From Priapulus caudatus (Eukaryota; Priapulida; Priapulimorpha; Priapulimorphida; Priapulidae), in NCBI RefSeq assembly GCF_000485595.1, contig NW_014577728.1, positions 193,485 to 222,830 on the forward strand: 29,346 nt of DNA. Direction: 5' to 3'. The number at the start of each line of letters is the position of its first letter. Within the stretch, counting starts at the first letter, position 1. The position numbers and the translations under genes are program-made. This document shows, piece by piece, positions 18,539 to 27,445 of the stretch. Under the pieces are notes generated by a model that worked only from the letters and a program-made list of their open reading frames with translations, did not search any database and had not been told where the DNA came from.

Positions 18539-18653
18539 CGCGTTGTTCATGTCGGCAGCTAGACGGGCAGCATAACGCGCTATGAGTCGATGTTCCTCGT
18601 CTAGTCGAGTCGAGTCGAGCCGCGAGTCTAAGCTGGCGTTCTGCTTGCTTGGA
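18539..18653 (-). CDS. DTNA/DTNB: Dystrobrevin exon, syntrophin-binding segment
   Basis: Dystrobrevins are cytoplasmic members of the dystrophin-associated complex; they bind dystrophin through a coiled coil and syntrophins through helices just before it. On the minus strand CCTCTCGTTGTTGCAG precedes 18653 and GTAAGTATACG follows 18539, both near-consensus splice sites. The 115-nt exon enters in phase 2 (one base completes a codon), reads 38 codons and leaves in phase 0. It encodes SKQNASLDSRLDSTRLDEEH continuing to RLIARYAARLAADMNNA. DEEHRLIARYAARLA is the dystrobrevin signature, equivalent to DDEHLLIQHYCQSL in dystrophin. The shadow frame (SKQAERQLRLAARL) spans it too but ignores the donor. 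A GACTC pentanucleotide run encodes the variable RLDSTRLD part. Neighbouring exons (EF/ZZ region, coiled coil) were not found and should lie outside the window or in the poorly resolved blocks. Confidence 0.9.
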
Positions 18654-18671
18654 CTGCAACAACGAGAGGAT

Positions 18672-19080
18672 GGCTTTAGTGTGAGCTAGCATGGTCAAGT
18701 GTGGCGTTAGTGTGAGCTAGCATGGTCAAGTGTGGTGTTCGTGTGAGCGGTGAGCTAGCGTGGTCAAGTGTGGTGTCAGTGTGAGCGGTGAGCTAGCATG
18801 GTCAAGTTTGGTGTTAGTGTGAGCGGTGAGCTAGCATTGTCAAGTGTGGCGTTAGTGTGAGCTAGCATGGTCAAGTGTGGCGTTAGTGTGAGCTAGCATG
18901 GTCAAGTGTGGCGTTAGTGTGAGCTAGCATGGTCAAGTGTGGCGTTAGTGTGAGCTAGCGTGGTCAAGTGTGGTGTTAGTTAGAGCGGTGAGCTAGCGTG
19001 GTCAATTGTGGCGTTGGTGTGAGCTAGCGTGGTCAAGTGTGGCGTTAGCGTGAACGACAAGCTAGCGTGGTCAAGGTTGT
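18672..19080. repeat. 31/38-bp minisatellite, about 12 units
   Basis: The short unit is GTGAGCTAGCATGGTCAAG plus TGTGGCGTTAGT. The long unit has an extra GAGCGGT. Short and long forms are clustered. The array starts about 20 bp from the 3' splice site of the dystrobrevin exon. On the minus strand most units read ACTAAC, a metazoan branchpoint-like word. Confidence 0.96.
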
Positions 19081-19430
19081 GTTGAGGGCAGCTTCACGCA
19101 ACGATTGTCACTAGATACGTGACTGATTATACGGTGGTGTATATCGAACGAGATTTCATGCTGAGCACAGCTGCATGCATACGTCTTTCCGCAGCCACCC
19201 CGCCTGATTACGTATTGTGTGTGCACGTTATATATGATATTATCATTAGCGATTGATAGGATCCGTACGTGGAATGACTCGCTGCACGCGAAGAAATCTG
19301 AAGTAATTCTCGAGTATAGAGTTTCACACGATATGCGTTGAACATGTCGGCAATCACCCTGACAGGCGAATGCACTGCCAATCATCCCTACACTCAGTAA
19401 AATACAGAATTATTGCATCCTGTAAAGATA
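19081..19430. other. Inferred intron, unique, nothing recognised
   Basis: The minus-strand frame 19071-19385 (104 codons) has no motif. No splice-bounded exon seen. Confidence 0.45.
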
Positions 19431-20111
19431 CGTACACTAAAAATACCATCGCGGTCACAGCCGACGTTCAATAAATACAATAGGTATATTCTGGTCACGG
19501 CACCAATGTAACGTTGGTATTCGTACGTCCCTCGTACACGTCAGTAAACGTTCGTAGACAGTGATGGTCGAAGACGTCTTATATATTATAGACGGCTTTA
19601 TTCTAATACATATGATGCGACATGCACAAACTCGGCCGTCGCCTTGCCACACCCTGCTTTCCCCTCCCGCACATTCCTTCTTCTCCATCTAGGTCAAGCC
19701 CGCCATACGCCCAGTCTAAACCTGTTGTGTCCGGTTTGGACCGACGACCAGCGCGACTCTGCATACAATGCTCTGTGTCGCGTGACTCTTGCTGTGGCTG
19801 ACAACAGCTGTGTTCTGTGGCGCACTCTTATAATAGTGTCGTATTGCAGTGCCACAATATAGCAAAAACACAATTTTCGTCACTGCTGGTGTTCAATAAA
19901 GACATTAGGTAGACTAAAGACACCACAGTAGTCACATCCGACGTTCAATAAAGACATCGTGTATGATAAGCAGCACCGCCGTCACTGCTGGCGTTTGTAA
20001 AGACACGTTTACTAGCAACACCATCACGGTTACTGTCGCCGTTTAGTAAGAACATTATGTGTACTAAAAACACCATCGCGATAACAGTCGGCGTTTAATT
20101 AAGACACATTT
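19431..20111. repeat. Diverged ~52-bp minisatellite, interrupted
   Basis: Units contain TTCAATAAAGACAT, GTACTAAAAACACCATCGCG and GTCACAGCCGACG. One unit lies at 19431-19480 and about five between 19890 and 20111. Between them (19600-19860) the sequence is unique. On the plus strand CCTTCTTCTCCATCTAG at 19676-19692 looks like a 3' splice site but leads to no recognisable protein. Confidence 0.82.
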
Positions 20112-20123
20112 ATGATAATAAAA
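20112..20123 (+). repeat. Target-site duplication, left copy
   Basis: ATGATAATAAAA, exactly repeated at 20414-20425, flanks the LINE fragment. Confidence 0.85.
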
Positions 20124-20413
20124 CTAAGATGGAAATGGGGCTGGGTGTGGGCCACACACTGCGGAAGGAAGCGACCGACATAACACGAACGGCGCTGAGC
20201 TGGAACCCGCAAGGAAGACGTTGGGTAGGGTTAGGGTTAGGGTAACCTGGAGGCGAGACTCGAAGGCGGAACTCAAGAAGAAGGGCTATACCGAGATGAA
20301 AATGGAGCGGAAAACGACCAACCGAGCGACATGGAGGGAGTTCACAAATGACCTATGTCGCCCAAGAGACTGAAGGGTTACAGAGAGAGAGCGAGTGAGC
20401 GAGAGAGAGAGAG
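20124..20413 (+). mobile_element. 5'-truncated non-LTR retrotransposon (LINE) 3' end
   Basis: Reading frame 20141-20242 gives GHTLRKEATDITRTALSWNP then QGRR. Frame 20245-20373 gives TWRRDSKAELKKKGYTEM and RATWREFTNDLCRPRD followed by TGA. This is the well-known C-terminus downstream of the reverse transcriptase in many LINEs (GHxLR ... ALxWxPxGxRxxGRPxxTWRRD ... WRxFxxxLC). The clade is not certain. The insertion is about 290 bp, ends in a GAGAGA/GAGC tail and is bracketed by ATGATAATAAAA. Another frameshift is visible near 20135-20150 (KWGWV to GHTLR). The two main frames are separated by a telomere-like run at 20223-20244 in place of the GRP linker. Confidence 0.85.
20223..20244 (+). repeat. 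Short interstitial telomere-like run (TTAGGG)3
   Basis: GGGTAGGGTTAGGGTTAGGG plus TA lies inside the LINE coding region, in opposite orientation to the block at 9883-9944. It replaces the region that normally encodes the Arg/Lys-Gly-Arg-Pro linker and is longer than expected by a number of bases not divisible by three. Confidence 0.9.
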
Positions 20414-20425
20414 ATGATAATAAAA
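20414..20425 (+). repeat. Target-site duplication, right copy
   Basis: Exact copy of 20112-20123 directly after the GA-rich tail. Confidence 0.85.
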
Positions 20426-20779
20426 TTAACATTAATTGAAGATGGCAATGGACAACGTTCTACACAGGCTTTCGGTTGAGCACAGAAGCGTTCGCACGGG
20501 GTTCTGCTAACACGTCGATTAATTTTGGCGACAACGACGACGCGGTAATCGGTGGCGGAGAACAACGCCGACAACCGTCATAAGCATGTCGTCGGCATAA
20601 ACGCTGCTCGATAAACGACCTGTTTGCGCAGTGCTTCGCCAGCGCGCCTGCCCCGCCTGCCTGCCGCATGCACGCGCATCGATCGTCGGCACACTCGTTC
20701 TCCGCGCGCGCGAAAACCGTCGGGAACACGCGCGACGCGTCCGCGGTTTATATACAACCATGGCAACGCCGACGCGACG
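20426..20779. other. CpG-rich unique sequence
   Basis: 20520-20760 is rich in CGCGCG and CpG. GGTTTATATACAACCATGGCAAC (split as GGTTTATATAC at 20744 and CCATGGCAAC at 20758) gives a TATA-like word followed by an ATG on the plus strand. Arg/Cys-rich frames occur on both strands. A cryptic promoter is possible but unsupported. Confidence 0.35.
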
Positions 20780-21150
20780 ACTCGAATGTCAACTAAATGG
20801 TGACGTTGACGTGCGCGGTGACTAATGGGTGACGTTGGCGCGATGTATTGTCTCTAGTGTGGTGAGGACACGAACTCCGAACGCGCATATAACTGATGCT
20901 GGCGCGACACAGTCTCCGACGGTGTGACACCATTAACTCAGCGTCTGCCGTGATGGTGTTAGTGCGAGGCTGCCTCTAATGATGGGATGCAATTAACTGA
21001 ACATCTACGTGCGGTGATAGTCGGTGTAAAGCTGCCTCTACTGATGCTATGCAATTAACTCGACATCTGGGATAACGAAAATAGCGTGAGGCTACGTTTA
21101 CTAATATAGTACTATTACTGAAGATCTACCCGCTGTGGTGTCGGTAACAT
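20780..21150. repeat. Diverged ~63-bp minisatellite
   Basis: Recurring words GATGCAATTAACT, GAACATCTACGTG, GTGATAGTCGGTG and GAGGCTGCCTCTA come in fixed order with strong divergence. About five units are visible. Confidence 0.75.
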
Positions 21151-21512
21151 CCCATTTCGCCTACTCCCATTTCGTCTACTCTCAGAATCGACAATATTCC
21201 CATTTCGCCTACTCTCATTGTTTCATTTTTATGCTACTGTATTTTATATTTTTGTCAAGTTGTGTTCTCATTATTTGTACCTGTTTTCTTCTGATTCTTG
21301 TAGTCTATGTATGCCAATCAAAACCATATTTTAATATTTATAAATGATTATTTAGTGAACAAACCGATCGTATAGACGAAATGGGAATGGGGTGGATTTT
21401 GAGCGTAGACGAGTTGGGAGTAGGCGAAATGGGTGTAGGCTAACTGGGAATTTTGCTGTAGGCGAAATTGAAATTTTGCCGTAGGCGAAATGGGAGTAGG
21501 CTAACCGGGAAT
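21151..21512. mobile_element. Foldback element built from TAGGCGAAATGGGA repeats
   Basis: The left arm 21151-21214 contains CCCATTTCGCCTACT three times. The right arm 21374-21512 contains its reverse complement (TAGGCGAAATGGGAG) four times with GTAGGCTAACTGGG variants. The ~160-bp AT-rich centre has no coding potential. Tandem units inside inverted arms are typical of foldback-type elements. I do not see an obvious target duplication, so the class is provisional. Confidence 0.75.
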
Positions 21513-21689
21513 AAACCGTGCTGTCTATTAACATAATATCGGTTGGGGATATGTGCCTTCTAACTATTCAGGCGAATCCTACACAGCATGCAGGTATTAT
21601 TATTATGAAGGTGACTATACAATCACAGATACATCACACATTATTATAAACCTACATCAATGGGTTGTTACCACTAAGGCACGTACACA
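21513..21689. other. Unique sequence before the 84-bp array
   Basis: Mixed sequence with TATTATTATGAAGG. An open frame entering from 21553 is extended only by the repeat. Confidence 0.45.
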
Positions 21690-21750
21690 CACGCACTCAC
21701 TCGCGCACGCACGCACGCATGCTCTCACTGACGCGTACTCATACATACAG

Positions 21751-21781
<31 letters not shown>

Positions 21782-21834
21782 CACTCGCGCACGCACGCAC
21801 GCATGCTCTCACTGACGCGTACTCATACATACAG

Positions 21835-21865
<31 letters not shown>

Positions 21866-21918
21866 CACTCGCGCACGCACGCACGCATGCTCTCACTGAC
21901 GCGTACTCATACATACAG

Positions 21919-21949
<31 letters not shown>

Positions 21950-22002
21950 CACTCGCGCACGCACGCACGCATGCTCTCACTGACGCGTACTCATACATAC
22001 AG

Positions 22003-22033
<31 letters not shown>

Positions 22034-22170
22034 CACTCGCGCACGCACGCACGCATGCTCTCACTCACGCGTACTCATACATACAGACACACACACACGG
22101 CGCCACTCACTCGCGCACGCACGCATGCTCTCACTCACGCATACTCGTACAGACACATACACACACACGT
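21690..22170. repeat. 84-bp tandem array, five full and partial units
   Basis: Units start at 21695, 21779, 21863, 21947 and 22031, exactly 84 bp apart, and are virtually identical. Each combines ACTCACTCGCGCACGCACGC, ATGCTCTCACTGACGCGTAC, TCATACATACAG and a (CA)n(CG)n run. A sixth, shortened unit begins at 22105. The 28-residue Thr/His/Arg repeat frames on both strands are artefacts of the period. Confidence 0.98.
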
Positions 22171-22791
22171 ACACACGTACGCACAGATGTTGACACGCAG
22201 TTACGCACGCATTGAGCACCCAGTACACCCAAATAGGTGTATAAATTCTATCGTTTAAAATGCGAGTGCCTCCACGGCCATGAATGCTAGTTGCCTATTG
22301 ATCAAGGTCTCCACAGCCTCTGCAACACGGGATTCTAGCAAATACAGTACGCTGCGGAAACAGGCGCGATGGGAGAAACTCTCAGCCAAGCTGTGAGAGC
22401 ATAAAGAAGACTGGAGCCAGAGGGCGGGACGCATGCAGCGGACGTTCGTATGGCGCCTGCCTGGCGACAACTTCACATCAAGCTGCGCTTCTATATACCA
22501 TTCACGCAATTTAGTGTACATCATTCACTGATTAAGGAACGCGTGGCGGGACGAATGCCAACGCACGGGACGCACGCGCACGATGCACGCACGAACCACA
22601 CGACGAACTGCAAGCACGAACGCACGACGCACGCGCGAACGCACGCACTGGACTCACGGAATATTTTATGCGCACTGACTCAGTGCATTGCGCACATACG
22701 GCACTGCACTTTAACGGCAACGTATTGATTATTGAGGCCACGCACGCCACGCAGGCATTTCACGCCCCATTGACCGCACGGCGTCCACCAC

Positions 22792-22856
22792 CCACACACA
22801 CACACACCAACACACACACACACACACACAACACACACACACACACAACACACCAC
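22792..22856. repeat. (CA)n microsatellite in copy A
   Basis: CA runs with ACCAACAC and ACAACAC interruptions, matching 27353-27430 of copy B. Confidence 0.95.
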
Positions 22857-23384
22857 GCTACGCACGCACGCACTGAACACACGTACTGGACTCACGGCTA
22901 ATTCACACGCAACGTATCATATACTCAAGGACACGTATGGTGTACCGCTTGTACTTTTTAGTACGCTCAAGGACGTGCGCGCACGCGCCCATAATCCCGT
23001 CATACTATTCACTCAACCCGCGTGCGCACACACGCATGTACATGCACGCACCCACATAATAAGATCTCGTTATCAATATCATGCCGCACGAGACGGATTG
23101 CGAACCATTAAGAGATAAATGCGCATACATGCACAGCTTTGTCTTCCACTTCCCATCACCAGCGACCCTACAATACGACTAGCTGCTGCAGCAACCGGCC
23201 CCCCTGCAGTCAGGCATTCAGCCGCATACTTGCGCTTAAGCCTTACAGTCAAGCCTCACTTTGGCTGTCGCCTTCGCCGTTCTCAACCACGGCTTCCGAG
23301 ACGTCCCCTTGCTGCTTCAGCATGCAGCCAGCACACCTGTCAAGCTGCTGCACCGGGGAAGCCAGGTCGTCATACCAGCGTACT

Positions 23385-23970
23385 ACTGACGTACACACTA
23401 TCAGTGCATTAGTGACGTAGACATTATCAGCGCACTAGTGACGTAGATACTATCAGCGTACTAGTGACGTACACACTATCAGTGTATTAGTGACGTAGAC
23501 ATTATTAACGCACTAGTGACGTAGATACTATCAGCGTACTAGTGACGTAGTTACTATCGTACTAGTGACGTAGTTACTATCGTACTAGTGACGTAGATAC
23601 TATCAGCGTACTAGTGACGTAGACACTATTAGCATACTATTGACATAGTTACTATCAGCGTACTAGTGACGTACACACTATCAGCGTACTACTGACGTTG
23701 ACACCATCAGCGTACTATTGACGTAGTTACTATCAGCGTACTATTGACGGAGACACTATCAGCGTACTAGTGACGTACACACTATCAGCGTACTAGTGAC
23801 GTAGCTTACTAGTTTCAGCGTACTAGTGGCGTAGATTACTATCAGCGCTACTAAAAAAATTGACGGGAGACACTATCGGTACTTAGTGACGTACACACTA
23901 TTCAGCGTACTAGTGACGTACACACTATCAGCGTACTAGTGACGTAGATACTATCAGCGTACTAATGCAC
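23385..23970. repeat. 26-bp minisatellite, about 22 units
   Basis: The unit is GACGTAGATACTATCAGCG plus TACTAGT, with GACGTACACAC and GACGTAGTTAC variants in a loose alternation. The start is clean; indels increase after about 23800. Each unit contains a TGACGTA word and CTATCA (TGATAG, a GATA-factor core, on the other strand). Confidence 0.96.
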
Positions 23971-23989
23971 GTTACGGGGACATTACTTC

Positions 23990-24790
23990 AGTACACCGCA
24001 CGCACACACACGCACGCACGCACATACACGCACGTACACACATACACGCACGCACGCACCCACACGCACGCACGCACATACACGCACTCACCCATGCAGG
24101 TAGACACTATCAGGCGTTACTTCATACACGCAACGGGCACGCCACATACACGCACGTTACACACATACACCACGCACGCACCGGCACATAACACGCACTC
24201 ACCATGCAGGGTTAGACACTATCAACGTGTGCTCATACACGCCCACACACGCATCAATACACGCACGCACGCACATTACACGTACGCACGGCTCATTACA
24301 GCAAACACCCGCATACATACACGGCACGCCACGCCCAATACCGCCGACCACGCACATTACACGCACGCCACGCAACATACACGAACGCACGCACATTTTT
24401 ACCACGCACGCACGCACATACACGCCACGCACTGGCGACATACACGCCACGCCACGCAAACATACAACGACTCGCCCATGCAGGTAGACACTATCAACGT
24501 TGCTCATACACGCACACACGCTCATACACGCACGCACGCACATACACGCACGCACGCTCATACACGCCACGCGCACGGCACATACACGGTCACGGCACGC
24601 CATACCGCCACGCACGCACATACACGCACGCACGGCCTCAACACGCCACGCGCACGAACATTTACACGCACGGCACGCGGCCCATTACCCGCACGCACGC
24701 ACAAACACGCACGTACGCACATACACGCACGTACGCACATACACGCACTCACCCATGCAGGTAGACACTATCAGCGTTGCTCATACAACA
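23990..24790. repeat. CACGCACGCACATACACG compound array with embedded 26-bp-repeat fragments
   Basis: CACG and CATACACG words fill the stretch. At intervals (about 24089, 24202, 24474, 24752) the phrase CATGCAGGTAGACACTATCA recurs. This links it to the preceding 26-bp family as a higher-order repeat. Base-level order is unreliable because of frequent indels. Confidence 0.93.
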
Positions 24791-24890
24791 GGTGTACCTC
24801 ATTTACGACGCTGCCCGCACACGCGATGACGGCTGCTTGCGGCGCGACTGCTCGGCTCAGCTCGCCGGCTCCTCATCCCTCCCGTGCGCT
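24791..24890. other. Short unique segment after copy A
   Basis: GC-rich sequence with no recognised feature, marking the end of the duplication. Confidence 0.4.
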
Positions 24891-25090
24891 GGACAGCCGC
24901 AGTAGCAGCGGCAGCGGCAGCAGCAGCAGCAGTAGCAGCCAGGCAGGATGGCATGTGAGAATGAGCTACGCAGCGCGGAGGAGTAGCAGGCACAGAAACA
25001 GTAGTAGCGGCAGCAGTAGCAGCAGTAGTAGCAGCAGCCGGAGGAGAGCGATGAGTAGTAAGGGGAGGAGTAGCAGGGATCAGTAATAAG
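24891..25090. repeat. CAG/GTA trinucleotide-rich tract
   Basis: Short CAG, CGG and AGT runs (for example GCAGCAGCAGCAGCAGTAGC) separated by mixed sequence. Poly-Ser and poly-Ala frames are artefacts. Confidence 0.9.
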
Positions 25091-25143
25091 CAGTAGGCCG
25101 CACAGGGCACTGAAAGCCAGCAACCAGCATGGGTGCAGCAGAC

Positions 25144-25161
25144 ATGCAGCCCAGCAGCAGC

Positions 25162-25214
<53 letters not shown>

Positions 25215-25215
25215 A
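25144..25215. repeat. (AGT)n microsatellite
   Basis: Pure AGT repeats of about 18 units after three CAG units. Encodes poly-Ser, poly-Val or poly-Tyr depending on frame and strand. Confidence 0.98.
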
Positions 25216-25217
25216 CG

Positions 25218-25440
25218 TGGCGGCGGCAGTGTGGCAGCGGCAGCAGCGGCGGCAGCAGCAGCACCAACAACAGCAGCAGCACCAACACCAACAACAGCAA
25301 CAGTAGCAACCGCAGCAACAACAACAACAGCAGCACCAACAACAACAACAACAACAGCAGCAGTAGCAACAGCAGCAGCACCAACAGCAGCAGCAGTAAC
25401 AACAGCATCAGCAGTAGCAGTAGCCGAGAAGCACTTGCAG
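25218..25440. repeat. CAG/CAA trinucleotide tract
   Basis: GGCGGCAGCAGCAGCACC and AACAACAACAGCAGC blocks with CAGTAGCAAC interruptions. Poly-Ala/Thr (plus) and poly-Leu (minus) frames span it without any domain. Confidence 0.95.
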
Positions 25441-25679
25441 TAATTACTCGTCTGGGGCGACGGCGATGTGAAGCCATGCAGACCAAGCCAAACATCGTCA
25501 CGCGCACGTTCACGGGGGCTTCTGTCTATTACTCAGGAATCGCGCGGTTTATTATAGATGAAGCCATCTTCATCTAGTGTGTTTTCACGTATTCGTATGT
25601 CGGATGATGACATGTTGTCGAATGTTACCAGGTGAGGAGAACATGGGAATGCCGCCCCCACCGTCTCATCACTGGTCTT
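25441..25679. other. Unique sequence, nothing recognised
   Basis: Mixed sequence between the CAG tract and the CT microsatellite. No exon recognised. Confidence 0.45.
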
Positions 25680-25720
25680 TCCTTATTCCACCTCTATTTC
25701 TCTCTCTCTTTATCTCTCTT

Positions 25721-25772
<52 letters not shown>

Positions 25773-25800
25773 TCTCTCTTGCTCCCTCACTCCGTCAATC
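25680..25800. repeat. (CT)n microsatellite
   Basis: CTCTCT runs interrupted by TTTATCTC, GCTC and TTTCTCGC. Polypyrimidine, H-DNA-prone. Ser-Leu frames are artefacts. Confidence 0.96.
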
Positions 25801-26656
25801 GCTATTTCTCACTCTATCTCTTAACACGAAACTGAGTAGAATTTTAACGCTATTCACAATTACATGACTTAATTCTAGTGATGGCAACAAACAACAAAAA
25901 ACGTTCGGTAGTTGTACAATAAATTGGAAGATGTCCTTTGAAGTTTTAACCACAAAAGCTGTCGGAGTCGAATACGAGAAATTGCGATTGAAATATGTTG
26001 TATAAGCTAGGTATAACGTAAAGTATAGTACGGAGGTACGCCAGAATATAGCAATATCAAGCAGCAGTGACGTCTCATATAGAAAATATACTCAATGTAT
26101 GAGGGGAAAAGAAAGCAGAAAACAACACGGGTCCTGCTCTGGAATTATCCCTCATGTTAGATCTAGCTATACTTCAATTTCTAGGAATACATCGGTGTAT
26201 TTTGCGCGTTTTACATGACATTCGGTTATTAATTTCGACCAACTGAAAATCATCAAAAGCAGTGTAAATCAGATTGGCTAATCTGTTAATCAAAACATTT
26301 ATGGAAATTTTAATAAAGCGCAGAAATTAACGCTTATATAAACGTTAGCGGTAAAATGATTTTAGACTTTGTGCATAGCACAGACAGGCTTAGCAGTGCC
26401 ACGCCGCTTCTTGTTAAGGCTTTAAAGGAATAATAGGTCCATTGATTATGCAATGTTGACGAATGCTAGAGTAACTGGCACCTTGTGTAGTTAGTAAGTA
26501 CATTACCTTATAGCCAAACGCGTATTAGTTTGTCCAATATCACTGCTGGTTACATTACAAACAAGACTTGAAATCGGTTGTTGATATGTATCAACGTATC
26601 ATTTACGTGCCGTAAATGTCATCCAAGAGTCAAGCGATGACGTAAACATTTGTGCA
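25801..26656. other. Unique AT-rich spacer between duplicated blocks
   Basis: About 850 bp without tandem repeats. I find no exon with both splice sites, no TIR and no LINE motif. GCTTTAAAGGAATAAT at 26421 contains TTAAAGG but has no inverted partner nearby. This is the longest clean unique anchor in the right third. Confidence 0.55.
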
Positions 26657-27351
26657 CACTCACGCGTACTCATACATACAGACACACACACACGCGCACT
26701 CACTCGCGCACGCACGCATGCTCTCACTCACGCATACTCGTACAGACACATACACACACACGTACACACGTACGCACAGATGTTGCACGCAGTTACGCAC
26801 GCATTGAGGCACCCCAGTACACCCAAATAGGTGTATAAATTCTATTCGTTAAAAATGCGAGTGCCTCACGGCCATTGAATGCTAGTTGCTATTGATCAGG
26901 TCTCACAGCCCTCTGCAACACGGATTCTAGCAAATACAGTACGCTGCAGAACAGGCGCGATGGGAGAAACTCTCAGCCAAGCTGTGAGAGCATAAAGAAG
27001 ACTCGGAGCAGAAGGCGGACGCATGCAGCGACGATCAGTATGCGCTGCCATGGCGACAAACTTCACATCCAAGCTGCGCTCCTATATACCATTCACGCCA
27101 ATTAGTGTACATCTTCACTGATTAGGAACGCGGGCGGACGAATGCACGCACGGACGCACGCACGAATGCACGCACGAACACACGCACGAATGCAAGCACG
27201 AACGCACCGACGCACGCGCGAACGCACGCACTGACTCACGGAATATTTTGCGCACTGACTCATGCATGCACATACGCACTGACTTACGCACGTATTGACT
27301 TATTGAGGCACGCACGCACGCAGGCATTCACGCCCCCATTGACGCACGCGT

Positions 27352-27352
<1 letters not shown>

Positions 27353-27396
<44 letters not shown>

Positions 27397-27445
27397 ACAC
27401 ACACACACACACCACACACACACACACACGCACGCACGCACGCAC
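27353..27445. repeat. (CA)n and (CACG)n microsatellite in copy B
   Basis: Longer and purer than its partner at 22792-22856, followed by CGCACGCACGCACGCACGC. Confidence 0.95.

Larger units (their letters stand above)
22063..24790 (+). repeat. 2.7-kb duplicated block, copy A
   Basis: Collinear with 26657-29346: end of the 84-bp array, ~600 bp unique (for example AATAGGTGTATAAATTC at 22232), CA array (22795-22855), ~500 bp unique (AAGATCTCGTTATC at 23061), the 26-bp array, then the CACG compound array. Differences are mostly one-base insertions or deletions. Unique parts show no reliable gene. A possible 86-nt exon is discussed under findings. Confidence 0.93.

Noticed and set aside
18303-18698. 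131-codon minus frame covering the dystrobrevin exon
   Set aside because: It is in the wrong frame for DEEHRLIARYAARLA and reads through a strong donor and the hairpin.
19676-19862. Plus-strand 3' splice-site-like CCTTCTTCTCCATCTAG with an open frame after it
   Set aside because: None of the three frames gives a recognisable protein and no donor follows. The minus frame (GLDWAYGGLDLDGEEG) also looks protein-like but has no supporting splice pair or family.
20740-20770. TATA-like word plus ATG in CpG-rich DNA as a promoter
   Set aside because: Single weak motif; the following frame is short and unrecognised.
21553-22215. 220-codon open frame of 28-residue Thr/His/Arg repeats
   Set aside because: The 84-bp period is divisible by three, so frames stay open on both strands (also 135 codons on minus). 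No domain, and codon content is dictated by CA/CG repeats.
22255-22524. 89-codon minus frame with LLESRVAEAVETLINRQLA
   Set aside because: Copy B does not preserve the frame, and a consensus of the two copies introduces stops.
23965-25086. 373-codon plus-strand open frame
   Set aside because: Runs through CACG and CAG microsatellites in an indel-rich region; His/Thr/Arg then poly-Ser composition; no motif.
24857-25513. 218-codon minus-strand poly-Leu/poly-Tyr frame
   Set aside because: Complement of the (AGT)n and (CAG)n tracts.
26421-26436. TTAAAGG tip suggesting a third TTAA element
   Set aside because: No inverted partner found in the following or preceding sequence.
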